Origin: Colwellia sp.
GTDB lineage: Bacteria; Pseudomonadota; Gammaproteobacteria; Enterobacterales; Alteromonadaceae
Assembly (NCBI GenBank): GCA_013215465.1
Contig: JABSOW010000011.1
Location: 62,001 to 126,000 of the forward strand
Direction: 5' to 3'
DNA length: 64,000 nucleotides
A program made the translations under genes and the position numbers. Below the pieces are notes generated by a model. It did not search any database, was not told the origin of the DNA, and was given only the letters and a program-made list of their open reading frames with translations. Of the stretch, positions 55,941-64,000 are shown in pieces. Each line of letters begins with the position of its first letter. Position 1 is the first letter of the stretch.

Positions 55941-56615
55941 TTAAGAGTAGCGCTTTAATTTATAACCGTGGCCACGAAGCGTTTCGATAAAACCATAGTC
56001 ATTGTTAGGATCCAGTTTTTTCCGTAAACGACGAATAAACACTTCAATGACGTTAGAGTCAAGATCAAAGTCTTGATCATAAATATGCTCAGTTAATACC
56101 GCTTTTGAGGTAACTTCATCAAGGTGTAACATCATGTATTCAAACAGCTTATATTCCGAGCTGCTTAATTTCACTGCTTGGTTATTCACTTCAACATTTA
56201 GGCTTTTAGTATTGATAGAAAGCGGACCATTTTTTATTAGTGGGCTCGCCTGCCCGGCGCTACGTCGAATAAGCGCATTTAAACGTGCCAATAACTCTTC
56301 ACCATGAAAAGGTTTGGTCAGATAATCATCCGCACCTGCATCTAAGCCGGCCACTTTGTCTTGCCAGCTATTACGCGCGGTAAGCACTAAAATAGGAAAG
56401 GTTTTATTTTTTTCTCGTAACGACTTGATAACACTAATACCATCAATTATAGGTAAACCAATATCAATTATCGCGGCATCATAAGGATATTCTAATCCTT
56501 GAAATAACCCTACTTCACCATCGCTAGCGACATCAACCAAATAATTTGCTGCAATTAAATGTTTTTTTAAATTTTGCTGTAAAGCAATGTCATCTTCTAT
56601 CAGTAATAAACGCAT
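55941..56615 (-). CDS. Response regulator, OmpR/PhoP family
   Basis: The 224-aa regulator has a receiver domain (MRLLLIEDDIALQQNLKKHL; phospho-acceptor Asp51 in AAIIDIGLP; Thr in LVLTARNSW; Lys in DYLTKPFHGEELLARLNALI) and a winged-helix DNA-binding domain (SSEYKLFEYMMLHLDEVTSK, VEVFIRRLRKKL-type recognition helix, GYKLKRYS end). Such regulators bind direct repeats at an 11-base period, and such repeats lie before its own operon and both flanking genes. It sits between the PepSY and kinase genes. Confidence 0.95.
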   Translation of the reverse strand: MRLLLIEDDIALQQNLKKHLIAANYLVDVASDGEVGLFQGLEYPYDAAIIDIGLPIIDGISVIKSLREKNKTFPILVLTARNSWQDKVAGLDAGADDYLTKPFHGEELLARLNALIRRSAGQASPLIKNGPLSINTKSLNVEVNNQAVKLSSSEYKLFEYMMLHLDEVTSKAVLTEHIYDQDFDLDSNVIEVFIRRLRKKLDPNNDYGFIETLRGHGYKLKRYS

Positions 56616-56621
56616 AATATC

Positions 56622-56933
56622 TTATCGGCCATTAATTTTGCCAGATTTGGCATTAACAAAAATAGAAATAATATGACCATCTTTTTTAATCAACTTAACT
56701 TTATAGCCAGACTTTTTCGCTTTTACTTTAAGTACTTTACCACCAAAACGGCGTTGAGCCAGTTGAGCCGCCTGTTTAGTACTTTTAATGCGTACTTGCT
56801 GCTTACTACTTTGTTGATTAGCTTTTATTGTGCTGATGGTAGCGGCAAAGCTTCCTTGAGCAACAGTAGGTAAAGAAAAGGTAATCATAAAAGTAGTGAA
56901 CAAAATAATAATTAACGATAAAACAGGTTTCAT
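56622..56933 (-). CDS. PepSY-domain small exported protein
   Basis: The product (103 aa from the ATG at 56933, where GGAAAA lies just upstream; an ATG at 56954 is in frame) has a signal peptide and a C-terminal PepSY-like domain (AAQLAQRRFGGKVLKVKAKK, YKVKLIKKDGHIISIFVNAK). PepSY proteins are often encoded with PhoPQ- or QseBC-type systems and are thought to act in the periplasm as inhibitors or sensors. It is first of the operon with the regulator 6 bases downstream, and is very basic. Confidence 0.85.
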   Translation of the reverse strand: MKPVLSLIIILFTTFMITFSLPTVAQGSFAATISTIKANQQSSKQQVRIKSTKQAAQLAQRRFGGKVLKVKAKKSGYKVKLIKKDGHIISIFVNAKSGKINGR

Positions 56934-56976
56934 TATTTTTCCGAGTGCCGACATTAATAGCTATAGCTTATTTAAA

Positions 56977-57044
56977 ATAATAGTCCTTCGCAACTGAACA
57001 TTGGCTGAACATCAACTAAATATTGCCTAAACATTACCTAGATA
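56977..57044 (-). promoter_or_regulatory. PhoP-box-like array and promoter of the PepSY-regulator-kinase operon
   Basis: On the minus strand, hexamers TATCTA (57044-57039), TGTTTA (57033-57028), TATTTA (57022-57017), TGTTCA (57011-57006) and TGTTCA (57000-56995) recur every 11 bases. Twelve bases later is -10 TATTAT (56982-56977). This is the layout of promoters activated by PhoP-type regulators, here with five half-sites, and suggests autoregulation. Confidence 0.75.
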
Positions 57045-57061
57045 ATAGCGAAGGCTGAAAA

Positions 57062-57096
57062 TGTTCAGCTGGTATTCATCTTTATTGCGCTTTAAT
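57062..57096 (+). promoter_or_regulatory. PhoP-box-like promoter of the divergent surface-protein gene
   Basis: On the plus strand TGTTCA (57062-57067), 5 bases (GCTGG), TATTCA (57073-57078), 12 bases, then -10 TTTAAT (57091-57096). Same geometry as the opposite-facing array at 56977-57044, only 18 bases away, so one regulator could fire both directions. Confidence 0.65.
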
Positions 57097-57129
57097 AGCC
57101 TAAACAGCAAACCTTATTAGGACAATGTT

Positions 57130-57954
57130 ATGACTAAAAACTATATCAACAAAAGCGTTATAAGCATATTACTACTAGCAAACATAATTATTAGCAACTA
57201 CGCCATTGCTGAGCAGCGCAGCAGTATTTCATTTGGGGAGTTATCTAAAAACCTTACTACTGATAGTAGGCTTGCGATTGCCAAAGAAAACAAAGCGGCA
57301 GCTATTGTTGACCAATACCTTGGTAAAGCAACAAATAAAACCAGAGCGGAAATACTGAACAATAATCAAATAAATAAAAAAAATAAAAGCTCGAAAATAA
57401 CACCGTTAGCTCGTAGTAAAAGCGACAACAACTATGCTGACTTTGCTATTTACGGGGCAACGACGCTATTGCAAGATGATTATGACAGCGATGGTTTTTA
57501 CCAAACTTTTAGCGTTAGGTTTGATGCAGATATTTATAGTTATACTGAAAACCAATTGGCTGAAGTGTATGCTTTATTGTATATCAGTAAAAATGGCGGA
57601 CCTTGGATACACTATTACACCACTGATAATTTCATCATAGAAGGCGATACTGACTTAGATGAATATGAAGTAATTACCACCTTTTTATCCGGTTATGCTG
57701 CTGATCATTACGATATATTAATTGATTTATACCAACTAGGTTATAACGATATTGTCGCAACTTTTAGCGCTGATGACAGCAATGCCTTATATGCTTTACC
57801 ACTGGAAAGTGCCGATTATGATGAGCCCTATATTGAGGTTGTTGAAGTAAGCCATGGCGGCAGTTTTTCAATTGGCATATTATTATTTTTTCTATGCATT
57901 TATTCAGTTCGCATAATAAATCGAATTAAAAATGAAGTAGAAAACATAGTATAA
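57130..57954 (+). CDS. Surface protein of the choice-of-anchor H type with GlyGly-CTERM-like tail
   Basis: The 274-aa protein has a signal peptide (about 8-27), a variable stretch, a conserved beta-rich domain (YDSDGFYQTFSVRFDADIYS, AEVYALLYISKNGGPWIHYY, YDILIDLYQLGYNDIVATFS) and a C-terminal tail: HGGSFSIG, a hydrophobic helix, then a basic end. That tripartite tail matches sorting signals cut by rhombosortase, found in Shewanella, Vibrio and Colwellia surface proteins. The family name is from recognition, without database proof. It is divergent from the PepSY operon and shares its 11-base repeats. Confidence 0.72.
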   Translation: MTKNYINKSVISILLLANIIISNYAIAEQRSSISFGELSKNLTTDSRLAIAKENKAAAIVDQYLGKATNKTRAEILNNNQINKKNKSSKITPLARSKSDNNYADFAIYGATTLLQDDYDSDGFYQTFSVRFDADIYSYTENQLAEVYALLYISKNGGPWIHYYTTDNFIIEGDTDLDEYEVITTFLSGYAADHYDILIDLYQLGYNDIVATFSADDSNALYALPLESADYDEPYIEVVEVSHGGSFSIGILLFFLCIYSVRIINRIKNEVENIV

Positions 57955-57974
57955 AACACTAATTTTTAAATAAA

Positions 57975-58009
57975 AAATAGCCACAAAAAATTATCTTTTG
58001 TGGCTATTT
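57975..58009. terminator. Bidirectional terminator between the surface-protein gene and dnaJ
   Basis: AAATAGCCACAAAA (57975-57988) pairs perfectly with TTTTGTGGCTATTT (57996-58009) across a 7-base loop. The A/T-rich stem base gives a U-rich end in both directions, fitting two convergent genes. Confidence 0.85.
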
Positions 58010-58044
58010 AGGGTGTTACTGACTAAACGTTAATTGTTAGCTTT

Positions 58045-59181
58045 TTAACTTTTTAAATCATCAAAAAACTTTTTCACGCCATCAAAAAAACCGGTTTCTT
58101 TCGGGCTGTGTTTTTTACTGCTTTTACCCATTTTTTCTTCTAGTTGACGTAATAAATCAGCTTGATCACCCGATAAGTTAATAGGTGTTTCAAGTACCAC
58201 TTTACACATTAAATCACCAGTGGAAGAACTACGTACTGATTTAACACCTTTACCACGTAAGCGGAACATTTTTCCCGTTTGCGTTTCTTTTGGTACTTTA
58301 AGTTTAACTTTACCGCTTAATGTCGGTACTTCAATATCACCACCCAAGGCTGCGGTAACAAAACTAATTGGCACTTCACAATATAAATGGTTTTCATCAC
58401 GAACAAAAATTTCGTGATCGCGTACATTAACTTGTACGTACAAGTCACCCGCTGGGGCACCATATTCACCCGCTTCACCTTCACCAGATAAGCGAATTCT
58501 GTCACCAGTATCCACACCTGGTGGAATTTTAACAGACAAGGTTTTAGTTTTTTCAACTCGGCCTTGACCGCGACATGAAGGGCAAGGACTAGTAATAACT
58601 TTGCCTTTACCACTACAAGTTGGACAAGTTTGTTGAACGGCGAATAACCCTTGACGCATTTGCACTTGGCCATGACCATGACAAGTGCTACAAGTTTTAG
58701 CCGATGTACCTTTTTTAGCGCCAGAGCCGTCACACGGCTCACAACTAACATAAGTAGGCACTTTAATTTCTAAGCTTTTACCTTTAACCGCATCTTCTAG
58801 GTTTAAGTCGACGTTATAGCGTAAATCTGAGCCTCGTTGCGCACGAGATTGACGACCACGACCGCCACCACGACCGCCACCAAAAATATCACCAAAGATA
58901 TCACCAAAGGCATCACCAAAATCGCCATGACCACCACCACCGCCATGACCGCCCTGTTCAAAAGCAGCATGACCGTATTGATCATAAGCAGCGCGTTTTT
59001 GATCGTCTTTTAAGATCTCATAGGCTTCTTTAATTTCTTTAAAGGTTTCTTCTTTTGCCTTATCACCTTGAGTACGATCAGGATGAAACTTCATCGCTAA
59101 CTTTTTATAGGCTTTTTTTATTTCTTTTTCTTCAGCGCTTTTTGAAACGCCAAGCGCTTCATAATAATCACGTTTTGACAT
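58045..59181 (-). CDS. dnaJ: Chaperone DnaJ (Hsp40)
   Basis: The 378-aa co-chaperone stimulates DnaK ATPase. It has an N-terminal J domain with HPD (33-35), a Gly/Phe-rich segment ([20 protein letters not shown]), four CxxCxGxG zinc repeats ([32 protein letters not shown]) and a C-terminal substrate domain. All parts are intact. It follows dnaK by 289 bases, with a terminator and a repeat element between, so read-through or an own promoter is needed; I saw no sigma-32 site directly before it. Confidence 0.98.
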   Translation of the reverse strand: MSKRDYYEALGVSKSAEEKEIKKAYKKLAMKFHPDRTQGDKAKEETFKEIKEAYEILKDDQKRAAYDQYGHAAFEQGGHGGGGGHGDFGDAFGDIFGDIFGGGRGGGRGRQSRAQRGSDLRYNVDLNLEDAVKGKSLEIKVPTYVSCEPCDGSGAKKGTSAKTCSTCHGHGQVQMRQGLFAVQQTCPTCSGKGKVITSPCPSCRGQGRVEKTKTLSVKIPPGVDTGDRIRLSGEGEAGEYGAPAGDLYVQVNVRDHEIFVRDENHLYCEVPISFVTAALGGDIEVPTLSGKVKLKVPKETQTGKMFRLRGKGVKSVRSSSTGDLMCKVVLETPINLSGDQADLLRQLEEKMGKSSKKHSPKETGFFDGVKKFFDDLKS

Positions 59182-59305
59182 AAATTTATTTCTTTACTTC
59201 AAGTTGAATGATACTGATTTGCTTACTCTCTTTTGATAAAGAAGTTAAGAAAGTATGAAAATCAGAACCAAAATTTAAAATTGTTTTTCTATGACTTAAC
59301 ACACA

Positions 59306-59329
59306 AAAAGCGCCGTAACCGACGCTTTT
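59306..59329 (-). terminator. Intrinsic terminator after dnaK
   Basis: Plus-strand AAAAGCGCCG (59306-59315), loop TAAC, CGACGCTTTT (59320-59329): ten pairs on the minus-strand RNA including one G-U. It lies about 140 bases after the dnaK stop and 125 before dnaJ. Confidence 0.7.
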
Positions 59330-59380
59330 AAATAACAATTAACATTAATAAGTAGGTTAGTTGTCGCTGATTCGCTTTAG

Positions 59381-59453
59381 AGCAAGGCGGAAGCACGGAA
59401 CGTAGTTACTAATATTAGCCCTACGTGAGTACTTCCAACGATGCTATAAAGTT
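59381..59453 (-). repeat. Stop-proximal hairpin repeat, copy 2 (after dnaK)
   Basis: Outer arms GGAAGCAC (59389-59396) and TGAGTACTTCC (59426-59436) match copy 1 after infB. The inner stem is ACGTAG (59400-59405)/CTACGT (59421-59426), different from the TTGAC/GTCAA of copy 1 but equally paired. Inside is the palindrome CTAATATTAG (59409-59418). TATAAAGTTA (59444-59453) is shared with copy 1. Confidence 0.65.
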
Positions 59454-59470
59454 AGTCAGTAGACAAATAA

Positions 59471-61393
59471 TTACTTATCGTCTTTAACCTCTTCAAACTC
59501 AGCATCGACAACATCATCTGCTGGCGCGCCAGCATCAGTTGCTTGTTCAGCGCCTTCAGGTGCCGCTTGTGCTTGTTGCTTAGCTTGAGCAATTTCCATT
59601 AACTTAGCTGATGCTTCCATTAACGCTTGAGTTTTTGCATCAATCGCTTCTTTGTCATCACCTTTAACTGCTTCTTCAAGCTCAGTTAATGCTGCTTCAA
59701 TTTTTTCTTTATCTTCTGCTGGTAAATCATCGCCTGCTTCTTCAACTTGCTTACGAGTAGAATGAATCATGCCATCAGCTTGGTTACGTGCAGTCACTAA
59801 TTCTTCAAATTTAGCATCAGCATCAGCGTTAGCTTCTGCATCACGTACCATTTGCTCTACTTCTTCATCAGATAAACCTGAAGAGGCTTTAATAACAATT
59901 TTTTGCTCTTTACCGGTATTTTTATCTTTTGCAGTTACGTGCAAAATACCATCGGCATCAATATCGAAAGTTACTTCGATTTGCGGCTGACCACGTGGCG
60001 CTGCAGGAATACCTTCAAGGTTAAATTGACCTAAAGATTTGTTAGCGCTAGCTTGCTTACGCTCACCTTGACAAACATGAACCGTTACCGCTGATTGGTT
60101 ATCATCCGCCGTTGAGAAGGTTTGTGATTGCTTCGTTGGAATAGTGGTATTTTTCTCAATAACGGCTGTCATCACGCCGCCCATGGTTTCAATACCTAAT
60201 GATAATGGCGTAACATCAAGAAGAAGTACGTCAGTTACATCACCAGAAAGAACACCCGCTTGAATTGCTGCACCAGAAGCTACTGCTTCATCAGGGTTAA
60301 CATCTTTGCGTGGCTCTTTGCCAAAGAAATCTGTAACCGCTTTTTGAACCATTGGCATACGTGATTGACCACCAACCATGATAACATCATCAATATCACC
60401 CGTTGATAAATCAGCATCTTTAAGAGCAGTTTTAAGCGGTTCTAAAGTCGCTTAAACCATATCTTCAACTAGTGATTCTAACTTAGCACGTGTTACTTTA
60501 ATGTTCATGTGCTTAGGACCTGAAGCATCCGCAGTGATGTAAGGTAAGTTAACATCGGTTTGTTGCGCTGAAGAAAGCTCACATTTGGCTTTTTCTGCGG
60601 CTTCTTTCAAACGTTGCATTGCTAATGGATCAGAAGTTAAATCCATGCCTTGGTCTTTTTTGAATTCAGCAACAAGGTAATTGATTAAACGGTTATCGAA
60701 ATCTTCACCACCTAAATGGGTATCACCGTTAGTCGCTAATACTTCAAACGTGTGCTCGCCGTCCATTTCATCAATTTCAATAATTGAAATATCAAAGGTA
60801 CCGCCACCTAAATCGTATACCGCAATAACTTTATCGCCTTCTTGCTTGTCCATGCCGTAAGCAAGGGCAGCAGCAGTTGGCTCGTTGATAATACGTTTTA
60901 CATCAAGACCAGCAATACGACCAGCATCTTTTGTTGCTTGACGTTGTGAATCGTTAAAGTAAGCAGGAACGGTGATAACCGCTTCGGTTACTGTTTCACC
61001 AAGGAAGTCTTCCGCTGTTTTTTTCATTTTCTTTAACACTTCAGCAGATACTTGTGGTGGCGCAATTTTCTCGCCTTTCACTTCTACCCAAGCATCACCG
61101 TTGTCGGCTTTAACAATACCGAAAGGCATAATTTTAATATCACGTTGGGTTTCTTCGTCTTCAAAACGACGACCAATCAAACGCTTGATAGCATATAAAG
61201 TGTTTTCAGGGTTAGTTACTGATTGACGTTTAGCAGGTTGACCTACTAAAATTTCGCCTTCAGCAGTATAACCAATGATTGAAGGAGTTGTTCTGTCGCC
61301 TTCAGCATTTTCAATAACACGTACACTGTCGCCATCTAAAACAGCCACGCATGAGTTAGTTGTTCCTAGGTCAATACCAATTATTTTGCCCAT
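59471..61393 (-). pseudogene. dnaK: Chaperone DnaK (Hsp70), interrupted by an in-frame TAA at codon 314
   Basis: The frame is open from 61393 to 59471 except for one TAA at 60454-60452. Without it the product would be 640 residues, matching E. coli DnaK (638). Upstream: [51 protein letters not shown]. After the stop the sequence continues with no gap: [26 protein letters not shown], the substrate-binding domain and the acidic end EEVKDDK. A single base change from a Lys, Gln or Glu codon would explain it. As written, the stop cuts the ATPase domain. It could be a sequencing error, a fresh mutation or read-through. A sigma-32-type promoter precedes it. Confidence 0.9.
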
Positions 61394-61480
61394 CTTGGGA
61401 GCTCCTATTCATTGTTTGATTATTAAGCCGTTTAATGCGGCTTAAGTAAAAAGTTAAATCTAATTTGTTGTTGAAATAGT

Positions 61481-61510
61481 AAGTGGGGTCAGCAAATTAC
61501 TTTTCAATAG
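61481..61510 (-). promoter_or_regulatory. Sigma-32 heat-shock promoter of dnaK
   Basis: On the minus strand CTATTGAAA (61510-61502), 13-base spacer, CCCCACTT (61488-61481). This matches the heat-shock consensus (CTTGAAA and CCCCATNT, 13-15 apart). It lies 88 bases before the dnaK start. Confidence 0.8.
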
Positions 61511-61682
61511 AAAATTGTAAAAAAAAGTGTTTTTGTTCTAAATTCAAGGTATTAAAAGTAAAAAAAAATCCACTAATTTTCATTAACGGATTTCATTTTA
61601 AGTCTTTTTAATATATCGCTTTAGCTGAGTGAACTTAAAAGAGTGACATATTACTAATAACTTGCGTATCTAGCGCAAAAAA

Positions 61683-62318
61683 TTAAGCTTTAGTATCTAC
61701 TGCTGGTGCCGCTTTAGACACCATTACCATGGCTGGACGAATTAATCGGCCATTAAGCTCATAACCTTTTTGCATCACCGCAATAACCGTATTGGGTGCT
61801 ACATCAGGTACCTCTTGCATTGACATTGCTTGATGAAGTTCAGGGTTAAATGGTTGATCTTGTGGATCGACCGCTTTAACACCAAATTTATCTAATGAAG
61901 CAATTAAACCTTGTAACGTTAATTCAATGCCTTCGATAACAGCCTTTTTACTTTCATCATCTTTATCGATACTTTGCAAAGCGCGCTCTAAATTATCAAC
62001 TGTCGTTAACATTTCACCGGAAAATTTTTCAAGCGCAAACTTACGCGCTTTTTCTACATCTTGTGCTGCACGGCGACGAATATTGTCGACTTCAGCTTTC
62101 GCACGAATTACTGAGTCTTTTTGATCAGCCACTGTAGCTTGTGCAGTGGCCAGAGCTAACTCTAATTCGTTAATGCGCTCTTGTTCGGCACTGATCACTT
62201 CATGTGCATGTTCGTGTTGCTCTTCTACTTGTTCTTCAGCTTCTTGTACGATCTCATCCGCTAAATTCTCTGGCGTGATCTCTTGGTCTGCATTATTGGT
62301 CGTTGACTCTGTTGTCAT
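61683..62318 (-). CDS. grpE: Nucleotide exchange factor GrpE
   Basis: The 211-aa dimeric protein releases ADP from DnaK. A long acidic N-terminal coiled coil (about 10-120) is followed by the conserved core [36 protein letters not shown] and the beta-rich end [20 protein letters not shown]. Length is typical (E. coli 197). It is upstream of dnaK with its own heat-shock promoter and divergent from nadK, an E. coli-like neighbourhood. Confidence 0.97.
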   Translation of the reverse strand: MTTESTTNNADQEITPENLADEIVQEAEEQVEEQHEHAHEVISAEQERINELELALATAQATVADQKDSVIRAKAEVDNIRRRAAQDVEKARKFALEKFSGEMLTTVDNLERALQSIDKDDESKKAVIEGIELTLQGLIASLDKFGVKAVDPQDQPFNPELHQAMSMQEVPDVAPNTVIAVMQKGYELNGRLIRPAMVMVSKAAPAVDTKA

Positions 62319-62363
62319 GAAAAACTCCGATTAAATCTAGGTAAACTTTAACATTGTTGCTAA

Positions 62364-62391
62364 TTATGGGGTCTAGCTTGTTTGATTCAAG
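62364..62391 (-). promoter_or_regulatory. Sigma-32 heat-shock promoter of grpE
   Basis: On the minus strand CTTGAAT (62391-62385), 13-base spacer, CCCCATAA (62371-62364). Nearly perfect heat-shock consensus, 46 bases before the grpE start. Confidence 0.85.
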
Positions 62392-62498
62392 CTGAATTTA
62401 AAACTAAATTAAAAATATTTTATCAAAAGTGAACTTTACAAGCTATGCAAATAAAGGGAAACTTCACCTATAGAGATTAAAACCACGAAATATTTGTT

Positions 62499-63380
62499 AT
62501 GGCTCAACACTATAAAACAATCGGGCTTATTGGTAAGCCCAATCATCAAGGCGCAAGTGCGACAATCACCGCCTTACATCAGTACTTAATTGATAATAAT
62601 TATCAGGTATTAGTCGAAAATCCAGTCGCTAACTCAATTGCTGTTAATGATATGACCATTTGCTCATTAACTGAAATTGGCAAACAAGCTGACTTAGCCA
62701 TTGTGGTAGGCGGTGATGGCTACATGCTCGGTGCAGCTAGGGTTCTAGCTTGCTTTGATATAGGGGTTATTGGCGTAAACCGTGGTAATTTAGGATTTTT
62801 AACCGATCTTTCACCTGACGATATCATTGAACCTTTAGCGCAAATTTTAGCGGGAAAATCACGCTCAGAGCAGCGCTTTATTATCGAGGCTGAAGTTTAC
62901 CGACACGGTAAACTAAAAAGCTCGAATAGTGCGGTTAATGAAGCCGTGTTACATGCTGGTAAAGTAGCTAGCATGATAGAATTTGAAGTTTACATAGACA
63001 ACAGTTTTATGTTTAGCCAGCGTTCCGATGGCTTGATTATTTCAACCCCTACTGGTTCAACCGCTTACTCTATGTCTGCTGGCGGCCCTATTTTAACACC
63101 CAATTTAAATGCATTGTCTTTAGTGCCAATGTTTCCACATACTTTAACTAGCCGACCCATTGTCGTTGATGGCGATAGTGAAATTAAACTGATACTCGCT
63201 AATGAAAATCAAGAAAGTTTACAAGTAAGCTGTGATGGCCATGTAATTTTAGCAGTTATGCCGGGGGATGAAGTTATCATCAAAAAAAGCAAATCTACAA
63301 TTCGCTTAGTGCACCCTCTTGATCATAATTATTTTACCGTATTACGTAATAAACTTAGCTGGGGTAATAAACTTTATTAA
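62499..63380 (+). CDS. nadK: NAD kinase
   Basis: The 293-aa enzyme phosphorylates NAD to NADP. The ATP/NAD loop [15 protein letters not shown] (GGDG), [37 protein letters not shown], and [20 protein letters not shown] are the family set. It is full length. Divergent from grpE and followed by recN, the E. coli order. Confidence 0.98.
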   Translation: MAQHYKTIGLIGKPNHQGASATITALHQYLIDNNYQVLVENPVANSIAVNDMTICSLTEIGKQADLAIVVGGDGYMLGAARVLACFDIGVIGVNRGNLGFLTDLSPDDIIEPLAQILAGKSRSEQRFIIEAEVYRHGKLKSSNSAVNEAVLHAGKVASMIEFEVYIDNSFMFSQRSDGLIISTPTGSTAYSMSAGGPILTPNLNALSLVPMFPHTLTSRPIVVDGDSEIKLILANENQESLQVSCDGHVILAVMPGDEVIIKKSKSTIRLVHPLDHNYFTVLRNKLSWGNKLY

Positions 63381-63468
63381 TCGCTACGGCTGTCAATAAT
63401 GAGCAATTAAACAATTTATAGTATTTTTTATACTATTTCTCATAAACGTCTTGCAAAAAACCAATTTA

Positions 63469-63500
63469 CTGTATAAATTAACAGCTAGTTATTTATACAG
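63469..63500 (+). promoter_or_regulatory. LexA (SOS) boxes upstream of recN
   Basis: CTGTATAAATTAACAG (63469-63484) is a CTG-N10-CAG box. Directly after it CTAGTTATTTATACAG (63485-63500) is a second box with one arm base off. They lie 18-49 bases before the recN ATG and overlap the likely promoter (TTGCAA at 63451-63456). E. coli recN also has multiple LexA boxes. Confidence 0.85.
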
Positions 63501-63517
63501 TAGATTGGTGCCGCATT

Positions 63518-64000
63518 ATGCTTTTACAATTAAACATTCAAAATTTTGCCATTGTGCGCTCACTAGATATTGATTGGCAATCGGGCATGACCACTATTAC
63601 CGGCGAAACCGGCGCAGGTAAATCAATAGCAATAGACGCGTTAGGGCTATGCTTAGGTGATCGCGCAACAACTAATGTAGTTCGTCCTAATAGTAAAAAA
63701 GCCGAGTTAGCTGCTACCTTTGAAACAAAAAAAAACATCTGTGCCCAACAATGGTTAGCACAACATGATTTATTACTAGAATCGAGTAGTGAGTGTATAT
63801 TACGTCGGGTTATTTCAGCTGAAGGACGTTCTAAAGCTTATATCAACGGTAGTCAAGTTCCGTTGGTACAACTTAAAGAAATAGGCCAATTACTCATCAA
63901 TATTCATGGTCAGCATGACCATCAACTGATTGTTAAATCAAGCCAGCAATGTAAGCTGGTTGATGAATACGCCGATCATAAACCACTTATGGATGAAGTA
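63518..64000 (+). CDS. recN: DNA repair protein RecN (N-terminal part, cut by window edge)
   Basis: The first 161 codons of an SMC-like ATPase for double-strand-break repair. MLLQLNIQNFAIVRSLDIDW, the Walker A loop TITGETGAGKSIAIDALGL, RRVISAEGRSKAYINGSQVP and LINIHGQHDHQLIVK are the family blocks. The start ATG at 63518 is fixed by alignment of MLLQL with known RecN proteins. SOS boxes lie just upstream. The coiled coil and Walker B are outside the window. Confidence 0.95.
   Translation, partial: MLLQLNIQNFAIVRSLDIDWQSGMTTITGETGAGKSIAIDALGLCLGDRATTNVVRPNSKKAELAATFETKKNICAQQWLAQHDLLLESSSECILRRVISAEGRSKAYINGSQVPLVQLKEIGQLLINIHGQHDHQLIVKSSQQCKLVDEYADHKPLMDEV

Noticed and set aside
60380-60451. 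A frameshift as the cause of the split dnaK
   Set aside because: Translation through the gap stays in one frame and gives [15 protein letters not shown], so the cause is a single stop codon, not an insertion or deletion.

Overview
The window is an AT-rich chromosomal segment from a marine gammaproteobacterium of the order Alteromonadales, most like Colwellia or a close relative. This is inferred from three things: protein sequence character, gene order shared with E. coli and Shewanella-type chromosomes (rimP-nusA-infB-rbfA-truB-rpsO-pnp-nlpI; rsxABCDGE-nth; mnmC/fabB-pdxB-asd-fimV-truA-accD-folC-dedD-cvpA-purF; dnaJ-dnaK-grpE/nadK-recN), and low GC. No species call can be proven from sequence reading alone. 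I saw no rRNA, tRNA, CRISPR array, insertion sequence or prophage.

Layout. 1-1006: the start of a cysteine desulfurase gene (cut by the window edge) and an unknown small protein. 1244-13613: a minus-strand translation/RNA-metabolism operon. It begins at a strong promoter near 13600 and runs rimP, nusA, infB, rbfA, truB, rpsO, pnp, nlpI and a TPR metalloprotease. Terminator-like hairpins sit in the leader and between several cistrons, and the pnp leader can fold into a long hairpin of the kind cut by RNase III. 13808-22495: a CsrD-like degenerate GGDEF/EAL protein, then the complete rsxABCDGE electron-transport operon and nth. 22496-23361: what looks like inserted DNA carrying one small membrane protein, ending in a decayed second copy of the nth 3' end. 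23402-31141: assorted metabolic and signalling genes (gloA, a class V aminotransferase, yaeQ, an M28 peptidase, a GNAT enzyme, a GAF-PAS-GGDEF-EAL protein, a Yip1 protein).

31227-44203 is a minus-strand block of purine, folate, fatty-acid, pseudouridine, pilus-assembly and amino-acid genes. fabB has a FabR-like operator in front. 44445-53177 holds mnmC, an OlsF-type two-domain acyltransferase, a DinB-fold protein, yfcL, an NAD-kinase-like gene, epmC, nhaA and an Lrp-family regulator.

53195-57954 is the most interesting accessory region. A PepSY protein, a PhoP-type regulator and its sensor kinase form one operon, flanked by a DUF3300 gene and a surface-protein gene with a GlyGly-CTERM-like tail. 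All three transcription units are preceded by direct repeats of TGTTTA-like hexamers at an 11-base period, placed 12 bases before a -10 box. This suggests a compact local regulon.

58045-64000 holds the heat-shock genes dnaJ, dnaK and grpE, with sigma-32-type promoters before dnaK and grpE, then nadK and the start of recN under LexA boxes. dnaK carries an in-frame TAA at codon 314 but is otherwise intact. A hairpin-forming repeat occurs just after the stop codons of infB and dnaK, with a shorter related stretch after rsxE.
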